Assembly: GCF_014196615.1 (NCBI RefSeq)
Contig: NZ_JACIDY010000006.1
Location: forward strand, 172,139 to 236,138
Direction: 5' to 3'
Origin: Novosphingobium fluoreni
GTDB taxonomy: Bacteria > Pseudomonadota > Alphaproteobacteria > Sphingomonadales > Sphingomonadaceae
Length of the DNA stretch: 64,000 bases
Position 1 is the first letter of the stretch, and every line of letters begins with the position of its first letter. The translations under genes and the position numbers were made by a program. Below the pieces are notes generated by a model. That model saw only the letters and a program-made list of their open reading frames with translations, had not been told where the DNA came from and searched no databases. This document shows positions 7,863-16,346 of this stretch, one piece after another.

Positions 7863-9284
7863 TCAGATCAGCTTGCCGGGATTGAGCAGGCCATTCGGGT
7901 CCAGCGCGTGCTTGATCCGGCGCATCAGGTCGAGCTGCACCGGATCGCCCAGGCGCGCCAATTCATCACGCTTCAACTGGCCGATACCATGCTCGGCGGA
8001 GATCGAGCCGCCCCACCGGGTGACGAGATCGTGCACGTCACGGCTGATCGCTTTCCCGTCGCCGGAATGCCAGGTGGGGCCATCCGTCCCTTGCGGGGCG
8101 ATAACGTGAAAATGGACATTCCCATCACCCAGATGCCCAAAGGCGATCGCCTCGGTGCCTAGCCATGCTTGTTGCAAACGGGGAACGGCTTCGTCGATGA
8201 AAGCGGGCATCGCTTCCACCGGCACCGAAACATCGTGCTGCACCGCCGGGCCGCGGGCGCGCTCCGCCGCAGAGATCGAATCGCGGATTTGCCAGAACGC
8301 CTCGGCCTGGGTTTCGTTCGCCGCGATCACTGCGTCGTCTAGCAGGTCTTTTTCAAAGGCGGCCTCCAGCATCGCCTCGCACCGCTCCTGCAAGCCATCC
8401 GCGCCGGATCGATCACTGACAACCTCGATCAGAACATGCCACGGGTGTCCGCTTTCCAGAGGAGGGCGCGTTGCGGGGACGTGATCGATGACGGCCTCCA
8501 ACGAAGCTTGGGGCAGGATTTCGAAGCCCTCCAATCCGTCTGCCACCATCGCCTCGCAATGAAGCAGCAGCGCGCGCGCGGTCTTCACATCGGCCACCCC
8601 GGCCCAGATCACCACGCGCCGTGCGATCGCCGGCACAACCTTCAGAGTGGCCGCCGTGACGATGCCCAGCGTTCCTTCCGAGCCGATGAACACCTGCTTC
8701 AGGTCGAACCCGCGATTGTCCTTCTTCAGCGGCGTCAGGGCCGAGAAGACCTGCCCGTCCGGGGTCACCACTTCCAGGCCCAGCACAAGCGCGCCCATCG
8801 ACCCATGCCGCAGGACTTGCGTGCCGCCCGCGTTGGTGGCGATCAGCCCGCCGACCGTGGCCGAACCCTTGCCGCCCAGCGTCAGCGCAAAACGCATTCC
8901 CGCCGCCTCGGCCGCTTCGTGCAAAGTTTGGAGGATGACGCCTGCGCCACAGGTAACCTTTTGCCCCTCAACATCGACCGGGCCGATAGTATTGAGGCGA
9001 CGCAGCGAGAGGAGCAGGGCGGTTCCCGTCTCGTCAGGCGTTGCCCCGCCGGCCATACCGCTGTTGCCGCCTTGCGGCACGATCGGCACGTGGTGCGCCA
9101 CGCACAATCTGACGAGAGCCGCCAATTCCTCGGTCGACGCGGGAGATGCCATCGCCATCGCCTGCCCGTGAAATCGCCCGCGCCAGTCGGTGAGCCAAGG
9201 CTCGATCAGGTCTGGATCGCGGGTCAAACCGCGGGAGCCGAGAATTTCGTCGGCGGCGGCAAGGAATAGGGCGTGGTCGGTCAT
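7863..9284 (-). CDS. FAD-binding 2-hydroxyacid dehydrogenase (GlcD/D2HGDH-like)
   Basis: A 473-residue flavoprotein of the FAD-linked oxidase (PCMH-fold) class, related to GlcD, D-2-hydroxyglutarate and D-lactate dehydrogenases. The FAD pyrophosphate loop PQGGNSGMAGG lies near residue 75, with GLIATNAGGTQVLRHG and GSEGTLGIVT further on. The C-terminal substrate domain carries FGHLGDGNVHFH and SAEHGIGQLKR and ends in LNPGKLI. The ATG at 9284 is preferred over a GTG 18 bp upstream, though neither has a clear ribosome site. The exact 2-hydroxyacid cannot be read from sequence. No separate iron-sulfur partner subunit (GlcE/F type) is adjacent, which favours a single-subunit D2HGDH-like enzyme. 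Confidence 0.88.
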   Translation of the reverse strand: MTDHALFLAAADEILGSRGLTRDPDLIEPWLTDWRGRFHGQAMAMASPASTEELAALVRLCVAHHVPIVPQGGNSGMAGGATPDETGTALLLSLRRLNTIGPVDVEGQKVTCGAGVILQTLHEAAEAAGMRFALTLGGKGSATVGGLIATNAGGTQVLRHGSMGALVLGLEVVTPDGQVFSALTPLKKDNRGFDLKQVFIGSEGTLGIVTAATLKVVPAIARRVVIWAGVADVKTARALLLHCEAMVADGLEGFEILPQASLEAVIDHVPATRPPLESGHPWHVLIEVVSDRSGADGLQERCEAMLEAAFEKDLLDDAVIAANETQAEAFWQIRDSISAAERARGPAVQHDVSVPVEAMPAFIDEAVPRLQQAWLGTEAIAFGHLGDGNVHFHVIAPQGTDGPTWHSGDGKAISRDVHDLVTRWGGSISAEHGIGQLKRDELARLGDPVQLDLMRRIKHALDPNGLLNPGKLI

Positions 9285-9435
9285 GGCCGTCTGGTATGGC
9301 ACAAAAGCTGCGGGCGCGCCTACCCACCCTCCGGCGCAGGTCGTCCCGGCGCAATGCGGGGGTTAAGCGGCCATTCAAGCGCTTGCGCTAGGGCCAAACT
9401 GCTGCTTTCAAAGAGTTAGGGGACAAACCACACCG

Positions 9436-9999
9436 ATGAATCTTGCCAGTGCCTTGTTTGCGCCGTTGCTTCTGATGATCTCGGCGGTGAGCGGGGGTGA
9501 CGATGAGTCCGCTGTCGAGCCATCGGTTTCCGACGAGGCGGCCGGTCTCTATCCGGAAGAAACCGCGACCCAGGATGCGCCCGACTGGCCGCTGGGTGTT
9601 ATCCGCAGCTATGGCCCGCAAACCGCCGCGCAAGTGCATATCGAACAGCGCATGACGATCAGGGTCGCGCCGCGCGGAGGGGATGTTGTCGTGCCATCGC
9701 CGCCGCGCCCGATCGGCCCGCGCTTTTCGGAGCGGAAGATGGGCAAATGTCTCCCCGGCAACAGCATCGTGGGGGTAGAGCCGAACGGACCGTCGAACCT
9801 TATCCTGTTCCTGCGCGATCGGCGTATCATCAACGCCGAGCTTGAGCGCACCTGCCACTCCCGCGCGTTCTATTCCGGGTTCTACATTTCGCGCAGTCAG
9901 GACGGGATGCTGTGCGTCGATCGCGATACGCTGCTGTCGCGCAGCGGCTCCAGCTGCAAGTTGACGCGGCTGCGCCAGTTGGTCGCGCAGGAACGCTGA
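9436..9999 (+). CDS. Secreted protein of unknown function
   Basis: A 187-residue protein not recognised beyond being exported. The N-terminal MNLASALFAPLLLMISAVSGG is a plausible signal peptide. It is followed by an acidic low-complexity stretch (DDESAVEPSVSDEAAG) and a folded-looking C-terminal half with four cysteines spread through CLPGN, ERTCHS, MLCVD and SSCKLTRLRQL, which could form two disulfides after export. The purine-rich AGGGGAC is 13 bases before the ATG, longer than usual spacing. Codon use matches its neighbours. It stands alone between a divergent flavoprotein and a downstream RNA helicase gene. Confidence 0.75.
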   Translation: MNLASALFAPLLLMISAVSGGDDESAVEPSVSDEAAGLYPEETATQDAPDWPLGVIRSYGPQTAAQVHIEQRMTIRVAPRGGDVVVPSPPRPIGPRFSERKMGKCLPGNSIVGVEPNGPSNLILFLRDRRIINAELERTCHSRAFYSGFYISRSQDGMLCVDRDTLLSRSGSSCKLTRLRQLVAQER

Positions 10000-10152
10000 G
10001 GCCCCCGCGGCTCGGCGCGGCAAGCAAAACCTTGACTTTCGCGGCCAGTTGCCTCTAGAGCGCGGCAAGCGTGCGTCAGTAGAACGCTGGATCGGTTACT
10101 GCCGGTCTCGCTTTTCGACTTAACCCGATTTATCCGGACATTGCCAAAGCCT

Positions 10153-11592
10153 ATGAATTTCGCCGATCTCGGCTTGTCAGACGAATTGCTCAAAGCAGTC
10201 GTGGATTCGGGCTACACCACGCCGACTCCGATCCAGGAACAGGCGATCCCGCAGGTCCATATGATGCGCGATCTGATCGCCATCGCCCAGACCGGCACTG
10301 GCAAGACCGCCAGCTTCGTCTTGCCGATGATCGACATTCTGGCGAATGGTCGACGCCGCGCCTTGATGCCGCGCTCTCTGATCCTTGAGCCCACGCGTGA
10401 GTTGGCCGCCCAGGTCGCGGAGAATTTTGAGAAATACGGCAAGAACCATGACCTGAAGATGGCGCTGCTAATCGGCGGCGTGCAGATGGGCGATCAGGTG
10501 AAGGCGCTGTCCGAAGGCGTCGACGTGCTCATCGCCACGCCAGGCCGCCTGATGGACTTGTTTGAGCGTGGCAAGATCCTGCTGACCGGTTGCTCGCTGC
10601 TGGTGATCGACGAAGCGGACCGCATGCTCGACATGGGCTTCATCCCCGATATCGAGAATATCTGCACCAAGCTGCCCACCAGCCGCCAGACCCTGCTGTT
10701 TTCGGCCACGATGCCGCCGCCGATCAAGAAGCTGGCGGACCGGTTCCTGACGAACCCCAAGTATATCGAGGTTGCTCGCCCGGCGAGCGCCAACGTCAAC
10801 ATCGCGCAGTTCAAGGTCGCGGTGCCCGCGCGCAAGAAGCGCGACGTTTTGCGCCATTTGCTGCAGAGCGAGGACGTCAAGACCGGTATCATCTTCTGCA
10901 ATCGCAAGACCACCGTGCGGGAGATCAACAAGAGCCTGAACGGGTACGGATTTTCGAGCGGTGAAATCCATGGCGACATGGATCAGGCCTCACGCATCGC
11001 CGAATTGCAGCGGTTCAAGGATGGCAAGATCAACATCCTCGTTGCATCCGATGTCGCCGCGCGCGGATTGGATGTGAAGGGCGTGAGCCACGTCTTCAAC
11101 TTCGACACGCCGTGGCATCCCGACGATTATGTCCACCGTATCGGCCGTACTGGCCGCGCCGGAGCGCTAGGGCGCGCCTTCACCTTCGTCGCGCCGGAAG
11201 ATGCCGAAGCGATCGCGAACGTCGAGAAACTGACCGGCGGCACTATCCCGGTCTATGAAGCGGCCGGTTCCGTCGCGACTGCGGACGACGCCGAAGCCGA
11301 ACCGCCCAAGCGCGAGAAGCGTGCGCGCAACAGCCGTCGTGAAGAGCAGCCCGCACGGGAAGAGCGCCCTTCGAAGGATGAGCGGCCCGCACGTACAGAA
11401 CGACCGACGCGGGAAGATCGTCCGAGCGAGGAGCGTCCCCGCCAGAAAGTGCAAAGCCGCTCCCCGCGCCGCGATGCGGTGGCGGACAAGCCTCGGCATA
11501 ACCGTAAGGCCCATGCCGAAGAACAGCAGGGCGGTGACGACGGATGGAATGGCCCGGTGCCGAGCTTCCTCAACGTATCGGCGCTTTCCTAA
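10153..11592 (+). CDS. DEAD-box ATP-dependent RNA helicase, RhlE type
   Basis: A 479-residue RNA helicase of the RhlE-like group, probably involved in RNA turnover or ribosome assembly. In order: the Q motif with F-x-x-LGLSDELLKAV near the start, motif I AQTGTGKT, PTRELA, motif II DEAD, motif III SAT, and motif VI HRIGRTGRAG near residue 335. The last ~110 residues form a basic, proline-rich tail with repeated E-R-P/D-R-P units (ERPSKDERPARTERPTRED), likely unstructured and RNA-binding. The frame opens at a TTG at 10141, but the ATG at 10153 (MNFADLGLS) matches the family start. It converges with a UvrD-type helicase gene. Confidence 0.93.
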   Translation: MNFADLGLSDELLKAVVDSGYTTPTPIQEQAIPQVHMMRDLIAIAQTGTGKTASFVLPMIDILANGRRRALMPRSLILEPTRELAAQVAENFEKYGKNHDLKMALLIGGVQMGDQVKALSEGVDVLIATPGRLMDLFERGKILLTGCSLLVIDEADRMLDMGFIPDIENICTKLPTSRQTLLFSATMPPPIKKLADRFLTNPKYIEVARPASANVNIAQFKVAVPARKKRDVLRHLLQSEDVKTGIIFCNRKTTVREINKSLNGYGFSSGEIHGDMDQASRIAELQRFKDGKINILVASDVAARGLDVKGVSHVFNFDTPWHPDDYVHRIGRTGRAGALGRAFTFVAPEDAEAIANVEKLTGGTIPVYEAAGSVATADDAEAEPPKREKRARNSRREEQPAREERPSKDERPARTERPTREDRPSEERPRQKVQSRSPRRDAVADKPRHNRKAHAEEQQGGDDGWNGPVPSFLNVSALS

Positions 11593-11638
11593 ACTGAGGC
11601 AATGCTCGGCGGTTTCGCGGGGCTCGCTCGCCTTGGCG

Positions 11639-11659
11639 ATGCGCCAGCCGGCGGCGCAT
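11639..11659. terminator. Hairpin between convergent helicase genes
   Basis: ATGCGCC (11639-11645) pairs with GGCGCAT (11653-11659). There is no T-tract in either direction, so termination here is only inferred from position between convergent genes. Confidence 0.35.
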
Positions 11660-11676
11660 TGCGTTAGTCTAAATTC

Positions 11677-13974
11677 TCAAGCGGGTTTGACGAAACTGTC
11701 GATCACGCGCTTGCGGCCGGCTTGCTCGAAGTCGATCTCCAGCTTGTTGCCCTCCTGCGCGGCGATAGCCCCGTAGCCGAACTTTTCGTGGAAAACGCGC
11801 GCGCCGATCGAAAGGTCGGTCCGCGGTTTGGCGGCGAAGCTGGCGGCCGAGCGCGTGCTTTCGGCCACGCGGCGCGGGATCGTCTCGAATTCCTTCGCGG
11901 CCGCGCGTTGCCAGCCGGGACCGCGTGTTACGGTGCGAGCGGGCTGCGCGCGCGCCACATCGGCGAACGGATCGTTATGTTCCGACCACTGCGCCCGCCA
12001 CAGCGATGCGCCGCCGGTCATCGTGGTTTCCTGCACCACGTGCTCGGCCGGCAACTCGGAGATGAAGCGCGAAGGGATCGAACTGGACCACTGGCCATAG
12101 ATGCGCCGGTTGGCGGCATGAAGGATCGTGCAGCGCCGCCGGGCGCGGGTGATCGCGACATAGGCAAGCCGCCGTTCCTCCTCCAGGCTGGCCAAGCCGC
12201 CTTCGTCGAGCGAACGCTGCGATGGGAACACGCCTTCCTCCCAACCGGGCAGGAACACATGATCGAATTCCAAGCCCTTCGCGCCGTGCATGGTCATGAT
12301 CGTGACCTTCTCGCTCTCGTCCGCAGCCTCGTTGTCCATCACCAGGCTGACGTGTTCGAGGAAGTCACCCAGCGTATCGTATTCCTCCATCGCACGCGCG
12401 AGCTCGGCCAGGTTCTCCAGCCGACCCGCCGCCTCAGCGGTCTTCTCGGCCTGAAGCGCATCGGTGTAGCCGCTTTCATCCATGACCGTGCGGATGAGGT
12501 CCGCCGGGCTGGTGGTGGATGAACTTTCCCGCCAGCGGGCGAAATCGCGCATCAGCGCCAGGAAGGTATTACGCGCCCGGGCGGGCAGTTCATCGGTATC
12601 GGCGATCTCCAGCGCGGCCAGAGCCAACGGGATCGAGCGCCGCCGCGCATGAACGTGCAGCTTTTCCAGCGCCTTGGCGCCCAGGCCGCGCTTGGGGGCG
12701 TTGTAGATACGCTCAAACGCCAGATCATCCGCCGGCTGAGCGATCACGCGCAAGTAAGCGAGGGCATCGCGAATTTCCGCTCGCTCATAGAATCGGAACC
12801 CACCGACGATCCGGTAATTCAGGCCAATCTGGATAAAGCGATCTTCGAACTCGCGCGTCTGGTATTGCGCGCGCACCAGGATCGCGACTTGCGCAAGGCC
12901 TGCGCCTTCCCGCTCCAGCCGCTCGATCTCTTCGCCGACCCGTCGCGCTTCTTCCGGGCCATCCCATACCCCGATGACGCGCACCGGGTCGCCCGGATGC
13001 CGCTCGGTCCACAGCGTCTTGCCCAACCGCTGGCTATTTTCGTTGATGAGGCCTGAGGCGGCGGCCAGGATTTGCGGGGTGGAGCGATAGTTCTGCTCCA
13101 GCCGGATCACCTTGGCCCCGGCGAAGTCCTTTTCGAACCGCAGGATATTGGCCACTTCGGCCCCGCGCCACGAATAGATCGACTGGTCGTCATCACCCAC
13201 CACACAAATGTTCTGGCGGCCCTGCGCGATCAGGCGCAGCCAGAGATACTGGACCTGGTTGGTGTCCTGATACTCGTCCACCATGACGTACTTGAAGCGC
13301 TGGCGATACTGATCGAGCACCTCTGGATGAGTGCGCAAGATGTTGACCATGTGCAGCAGAAGATCGCCGAAATCGCAGGCGTTCAGTGCCTTCAGCCGCC
13401 CTTGATACAGGCGATAGAAGTGTTCGCCCTTACCATTGGCATAAGCCTCGTTCTCCGCCGCATCGAGCTGATCGGGGTTGAGGCCGCGGTTCTTCCAGCG
13501 ATCGAGGCACCCCGCCAACTGGCGCGCCGGCCACCGCTTTTCATCCAGACCTTCCGCCTGGATCAATTGCTTGAGCAGTCGCAGCTGATCATCGGTGTCG
13601 ATGATGGTGTAGTTCGATTGCAGCCCGACCAGTTCGGCGTGACGGCGCAGCATTTTCGCCGCGATCGAGTGGAACGTCCCCAACCACGGCATGCCTTCAA
13701 CCGCCGGGCCGATCAGGTGCCCCACGCGCTCGCGCATCTCGCGCGCTGCCTTGTTGGTGAAAGTGACGCACAGGATTTCCGATGGCCAGGCGAGACGGGC
13801 CCGCACGAGGTGCGCCAAACGCGCGGTAAGCGCGGCGGTCTTTCCCGTGCCCGCGCCCGCCAGCATCAGCACCGGCCCCTCGGTGGTCAGCACGGCCTCA
13901 CGCTGCGGTTCGTTCAAGCTGTCGATCAGGGGATCGGCGCTCGCGCCGGCCGGGGGGGTAAGGGGAGCAATCAC
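11677..13974 (-). CDS. UvrD/PcrA-type ATP-dependent DNA helicase
   Basis: A 765-residue superfamily 1A 3'-5' DNA helicase of repair and replication restart. It carries the LNEPQREAV Q-motif, Walker A AGAGTGKT, VDEYQDTN, GDDDQSIYSWRGA, LEQNYRS and, near the C-terminus, MTMHGAKGLEFDHVFLPGWEEG and VAITRARR. The C-terminal ~100 residues hold the PcrA/UvrD-like tail ending in a Tudor-like segment (GARVFHEKFGYGAI). The frame reaches back to a TTG at 14037; the GTG at 13974 (VIAPLTPPAG) gives a family-like start, but its ribosome site is weak. No repair genes adjoin it. Confidence 0.92.
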   Translation of the reverse strand: MIAPLTPPAGASADPLIDSLNEPQREAVLTTEGPVLMLAGAGTGKTAALTARLAHLVRARLAWPSEILCVTFTNKAAREMRERVGHLIGPAVEGMPWLGTFHSIAAKMLRRHAELVGLQSNYTIIDTDDQLRLLKQLIQAEGLDEKRWPARQLAGCLDRWKNRGLNPDQLDAAENEAYANGKGEHFYRLYQGRLKALNACDFGDLLLHMVNILRTHPEVLDQYRQRFKYVMVDEYQDTNQVQYLWLRLIAQGRQNICVVGDDDQSIYSWRGAEVANILRFEKDFAGAKVIRLEQNYRSTPQILAAASGLINENSQRLGKTLWTERHPGDPVRVIGVWDGPEEARRVGEEIERLEREGAGLAQVAILVRAQYQTREFEDRFIQIGLNYRIVGGFRFYERAEIRDALAYLRVIAQPADDLAFERIYNAPKRGLGAKALEKLHVHARRRSIPLALAALEIADTDELPARARNTFLALMRDFARWRESSSTTSPADLIRTVMDESGYTDALQAEKTAEAAGRLENLAELARAMEEYDTLGDFLEHVSLVMDNEAADESEKVTIMTMHGAKGLEFDHVFLPGWEEGVFPSQRSLDEGGLASLEEERRLAYVAITRARRRCTILHAANRRIYGQWSSSIPSRFISELPAEHVVQETTMTGGASLWRAQWSEHNDPFADVARAQPARTVTRGPGWQRAAAKEFETIPRRVAESTRSAASFAAKPRTDLSIGARVFHEKFGYGAIAAQEGNKLEIDFEQAGRKRVIDSFVKPA

Positions 13975-14087
13975 CCGTGAACAGCTAGGGAACGCAGCCG
14001 TGCGTTGCAAGGCCGGACGACGGGCAGGGCGGAACAATTGCGCGGTCAGTGCGTCGTTGAGGCTTAACCGTTGTTACGGAGAAAACC

Positions 14088-14705
14088 ATGCGCAAGATGC
14101 TGCTTGCCGGGGCCGCTGCCCTGGCGTTCACCGCCGTTCCGTCCGTCCTCTTCGCACAGGACGCGGATGGCCCCACGACCACCACCGTCACCACCACTGA
14201 GCAGGTGCCCGTCACCAGTTCGACGCAGAAGCCCTATGTGATGACGGTGCAGCAGAAGACCACTTACGCCACCTGGCCTGCAGACCGGCAGACCAGCTAT
14301 CAGGCCTGGCCGATCGAAAACCAGACCTATTACTGGACGCTAACACCCGAGCAGCAGGCCGGGTACTGGGCTCTCACCCCGGACCAGCAGGGCCAGATAT
14401 ACAAGATGTCGCCCGAGCAGCGCGCGATCGCCTGGCAATCGATCCAGCAGCAGATGGCGGGCCAGACCCCCACCACGCCCGAAGGCCAGGCCAATCCTCC
14501 CGGACCAGGCATGCCGACTGCCGGCGTTCCCAACCCGCAGTCCGCCGAGCAAGCAGCGCGCCCGGCCATGCCGGCCGATCCTGGCTATCAGGGCGGCCCA
14601 TACAAGGGTGCGCTGACGCCGCCGCCCGCCGACGCCATGAACAAGTCTTATCCGGTCTGCAGCAAGACGGTGACGGACGGCTGTCGCAATCGCGGCGGCA
14701 AGTAA
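14088..14705 (+). CDS. Exported Trp/Tyr/Gln-repeat protein of unknown function
   Basis: A 205-residue exported protein. The signal peptide MRKMLLAGAAALAFTAVPSVLFAQ ends in an AxA-like site. Next comes a Thr-rich stretch (GPTTTTVTTTEQ). A degenerate repeat at about residues 60-125 has an aromatic pair every ~14 residues with glutamine before it (WPADRQTSYQAW, WPIENQTYYW, LTPEQQAGYW, LTPDQQGQIY, MSPEQRAIAW). The C-terminal part is Pro/Gly-rich with two cysteines. The ATG has GGAG six bases upstream. I do not recognise a named domain; repeats of this sort appear in sphingomonad envelope proteins of unknown role. Confidence 0.8.
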   Translation: MRKMLLAGAAALAFTAVPSVLFAQDADGPTTTTVTTTEQVPVTSSTQKPYVMTVQQKTTYATWPADRQTSYQAWPIENQTYYWTLTPEQQAGYWALTPDQQGQIYKMSPEQRAIAWQSIQQQMAGQTPTTPEGQANPPGPGMPTAGVPNPQSAEQAARPAMPADPGYQGGPYKGALTPPPADAMNKSYPVCSKTVTDGCRNRGGK

Positions 14706-14711
14706 TGCACT

Positions 14712-14746
14712 ACGCCGGCTCTTGCCTTTCGGGGCAGGGCCGGCGT
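14712..14746. terminator. Bidirectional terminator hairpin
   Basis: ACGCCGGC (14712-14719) pairs perfectly with GCCGGCGT (14739-14746), extended by six inner pairs. It fills the gap between convergent genes and ends one base before the rsmD stop codon. Confidence 0.6.
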
Positions 14747-15295
14747 CTAATCTTCGCGGCGCAACAGATGCAGCCGCGCCTTACCCACATCCCGCGTCGC
14801 TTCCACGAAATAGCCCTTCACGGACACGTCCTCCTTGCGGGAGGTTTCCAGGCTGATCCATGCCGACGGGGCGATCCAGCCCAGCCGCGTCAGCTTGTCG
14901 ATCGCGACCGCGCCGGAGTTCGTCTCATAGGGCGGGTCGAGCAGAACCAGGTGCAGCGGTTCACCTCGGCAAGCACCCATCGCCATGACGGAGGCGGCGC
15001 GAACGTCGCTCTTTTCCTGCGCCTTTAGGTTCGCAACATTGCTGCGCAGCGCCCGGATGGCTGCTGCATCCTGCTCCACGAAGATGCAATGCGCCGCCCC
15101 GCGCGACAAAGCCTCAAGCCCCAGAGCGCCCGAGCCGGCGAACAGGTCGGCGACGCGCAGGCCCTCAAAATCCCCAAGCCGACTGGTCAGCATCGAGAAC
15201 AGCGTTTCGCGCGTACGGTCGGCAGTGGGACGCGTGATATCGCCCTCCGGCGCGACCAGCGGGCGGCCACGCCATTGCCCGGCGACGATCCTCAT
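14747..15295 (-). CDS. rsmD: 16S rRNA (guanine(966)-N2)-methyltransferase
   Basis: A 182-residue SAM-dependent methyltransferase that modifies G966 of 16S rRNA. It starts MRIVAGQWRGRPL, has the SAM-binding DLFAGSGALGLEALSRGA and the catalytic DPPY motif (LLDPPYET), all at the family positions. The start ATG overlaps the stop of the upstream pseudouridine synthase by four bases (ATGA), so the two are translationally coupled, a common alphaproteobacterial pairing of two rRNA-modifying enzymes. Confidence 0.95.
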   Translation of the reverse strand: MRIVAGQWRGRPLVAPEGDITRPTADRTRETLFSMLTSRLGDFEGLRVADLFAGSGALGLEALSRGAAHCIFVEQDAAAIRALRSNVANLKAQEKSDVRAASVMAMGACRGEPLHLVLLDPPYETNSGAVAIDKLTRLGWIAPSAWISLETSRKEDVSVKGYFVEATRDVGKARLHLLRRED

Positions 15296-16251
15296 TCGAC
15301 CTGCTCGGTGCGAGGGGCAGGACGCGTGCTGAGAGTGCTGCGAAACGCTTCGATATACTTGGGCGCGATTTCGATCGCTGAGCCTTTGGGCAATTCGTCC
15401 AGCGCGAAGGGGCCATACCCGACACGGATCAAGCGGCTCACTTCCAGCCCGAGATGTTCCAGCACACGGCGCACTTCACGGTTCTTGCCCTCCGTGATGG
15501 TCATTTCGATCCACTGGTTGCGACCGGTCTTGCGCTCCATGTTCGCATCGATGCGGCCATAGTGCATGCCTTCGATCTCAACGCCCTCGATCAGTTCCTC
15601 AAGCTGGGCCTGGGACACGGTCCCGAAAGCGCGAGCACGGTATGTGCGCGGGATCTTGGTGGCCGGCAGTTCCAGCAGCCTCTTGAACTCGCCATCGTTG
15701 GTCAACAGCAGCAGGCCTTCGGTGTTGAAGTCCAACCGGCCGACCGGCATCACCCGGCCTGCGCCGGCGGGTAGGGCATTGCGCAAGGCAGAATATATCG
15801 TCGGCCGTCCAGCCGGGTCTCGCTCGGCGGTGATCAGGCCGGCGGGCTTGTGAAAGGCGAAAAGGCGGGTCGCCTCGGCCGCCTTCACCGCAATGTCGTC
15901 CACCGTCACGCCGCGAAGATCAGTCAACAGCGTGGCGGGCGTCGTCACCAGCTCACCCGCGATCTTCACGCGCCCTTCGACGATCATCCGCTCCACTTCG
16001 CGCCGACTGGCGACGCCCGCCCTTGCAAGCAGCTTGGCGATACGCTCGCCCGCCTCTCCGTCCTTTCGCAGCGGCACCGACGCCTTGGGCGGGACGTTGG
16101 GGTTCGCGGTTGACGCACGCTTGAGACGCGGCGCGGGAGGCTTGGGAAACGGACCACGCTGCGCCGAGGATGTATCGGCAAAGCGACCGCGCGGCGGACC
16201 GCGTCGGTCACCAGGGGTGCGTGGGGTAGATTTACGGGGTGGTTGGGCCAT
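15292..16251 (-). CDS. rRNA pseudouridine synthase, RluB/RsuA family
   Basis: A 319-residue pseudouridine synthase that isomerises uridine in rRNA (RluB-like, probably 23S). A basic, proline-rich N-terminal extension of about 60 residues precedes an S4 RNA-binding domain (GERIAKLLARAGVASRREVERMI). The catalytic domain contains GRLDFNTEGLLLLTNDG, whose Asp is catalytic, and the KNREVRRV segment. In-frame ATGs lie at 16284, 16263 and 16251; I chose 16251 (MAQPPRKS), although GAGG lies only two bases before it, so the start could be one of the others. It overlaps rsmD by four bases. The upstream gene is divergent, and their leader regions are shared. Confidence 0.9.
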   Translation of the reverse strand: MAQPPRKSTPRTPGDRRGPPRGRFADTSSAQRGPFPKPPAPRLKRASTANPNVPPKASVPLRKDGEAGERIAKLLARAGVASRREVERMIVEGRVKIAGELVTTPATLLTDLRGVTVDDIAVKAAEATRLFAFHKPAGLITAERDPAGRPTIYSALRNALPAGAGRVMPVGRLDFNTEGLLLLTNDGEFKRLLELPATKIPRTYRARAFGTVSQAQLEELIEGVEIEGMHYGRIDANMERKTGRNQWIEMTITEGKNREVRRVLEHLGLEVSRLIRVGYGPFALDELPKGSAIEIAPKYIEAFRSTLSTRPAPRTEQVE

Positions 16252-16346
16252 AACCTCGCGCATAGCTGTTGATCGCGCGATCATCCAGCCTTCCCATCGC
16301 TGCGGGGGGCGCTATTCATGCAAGCTTTGATGGTGAAGGGATCGGA

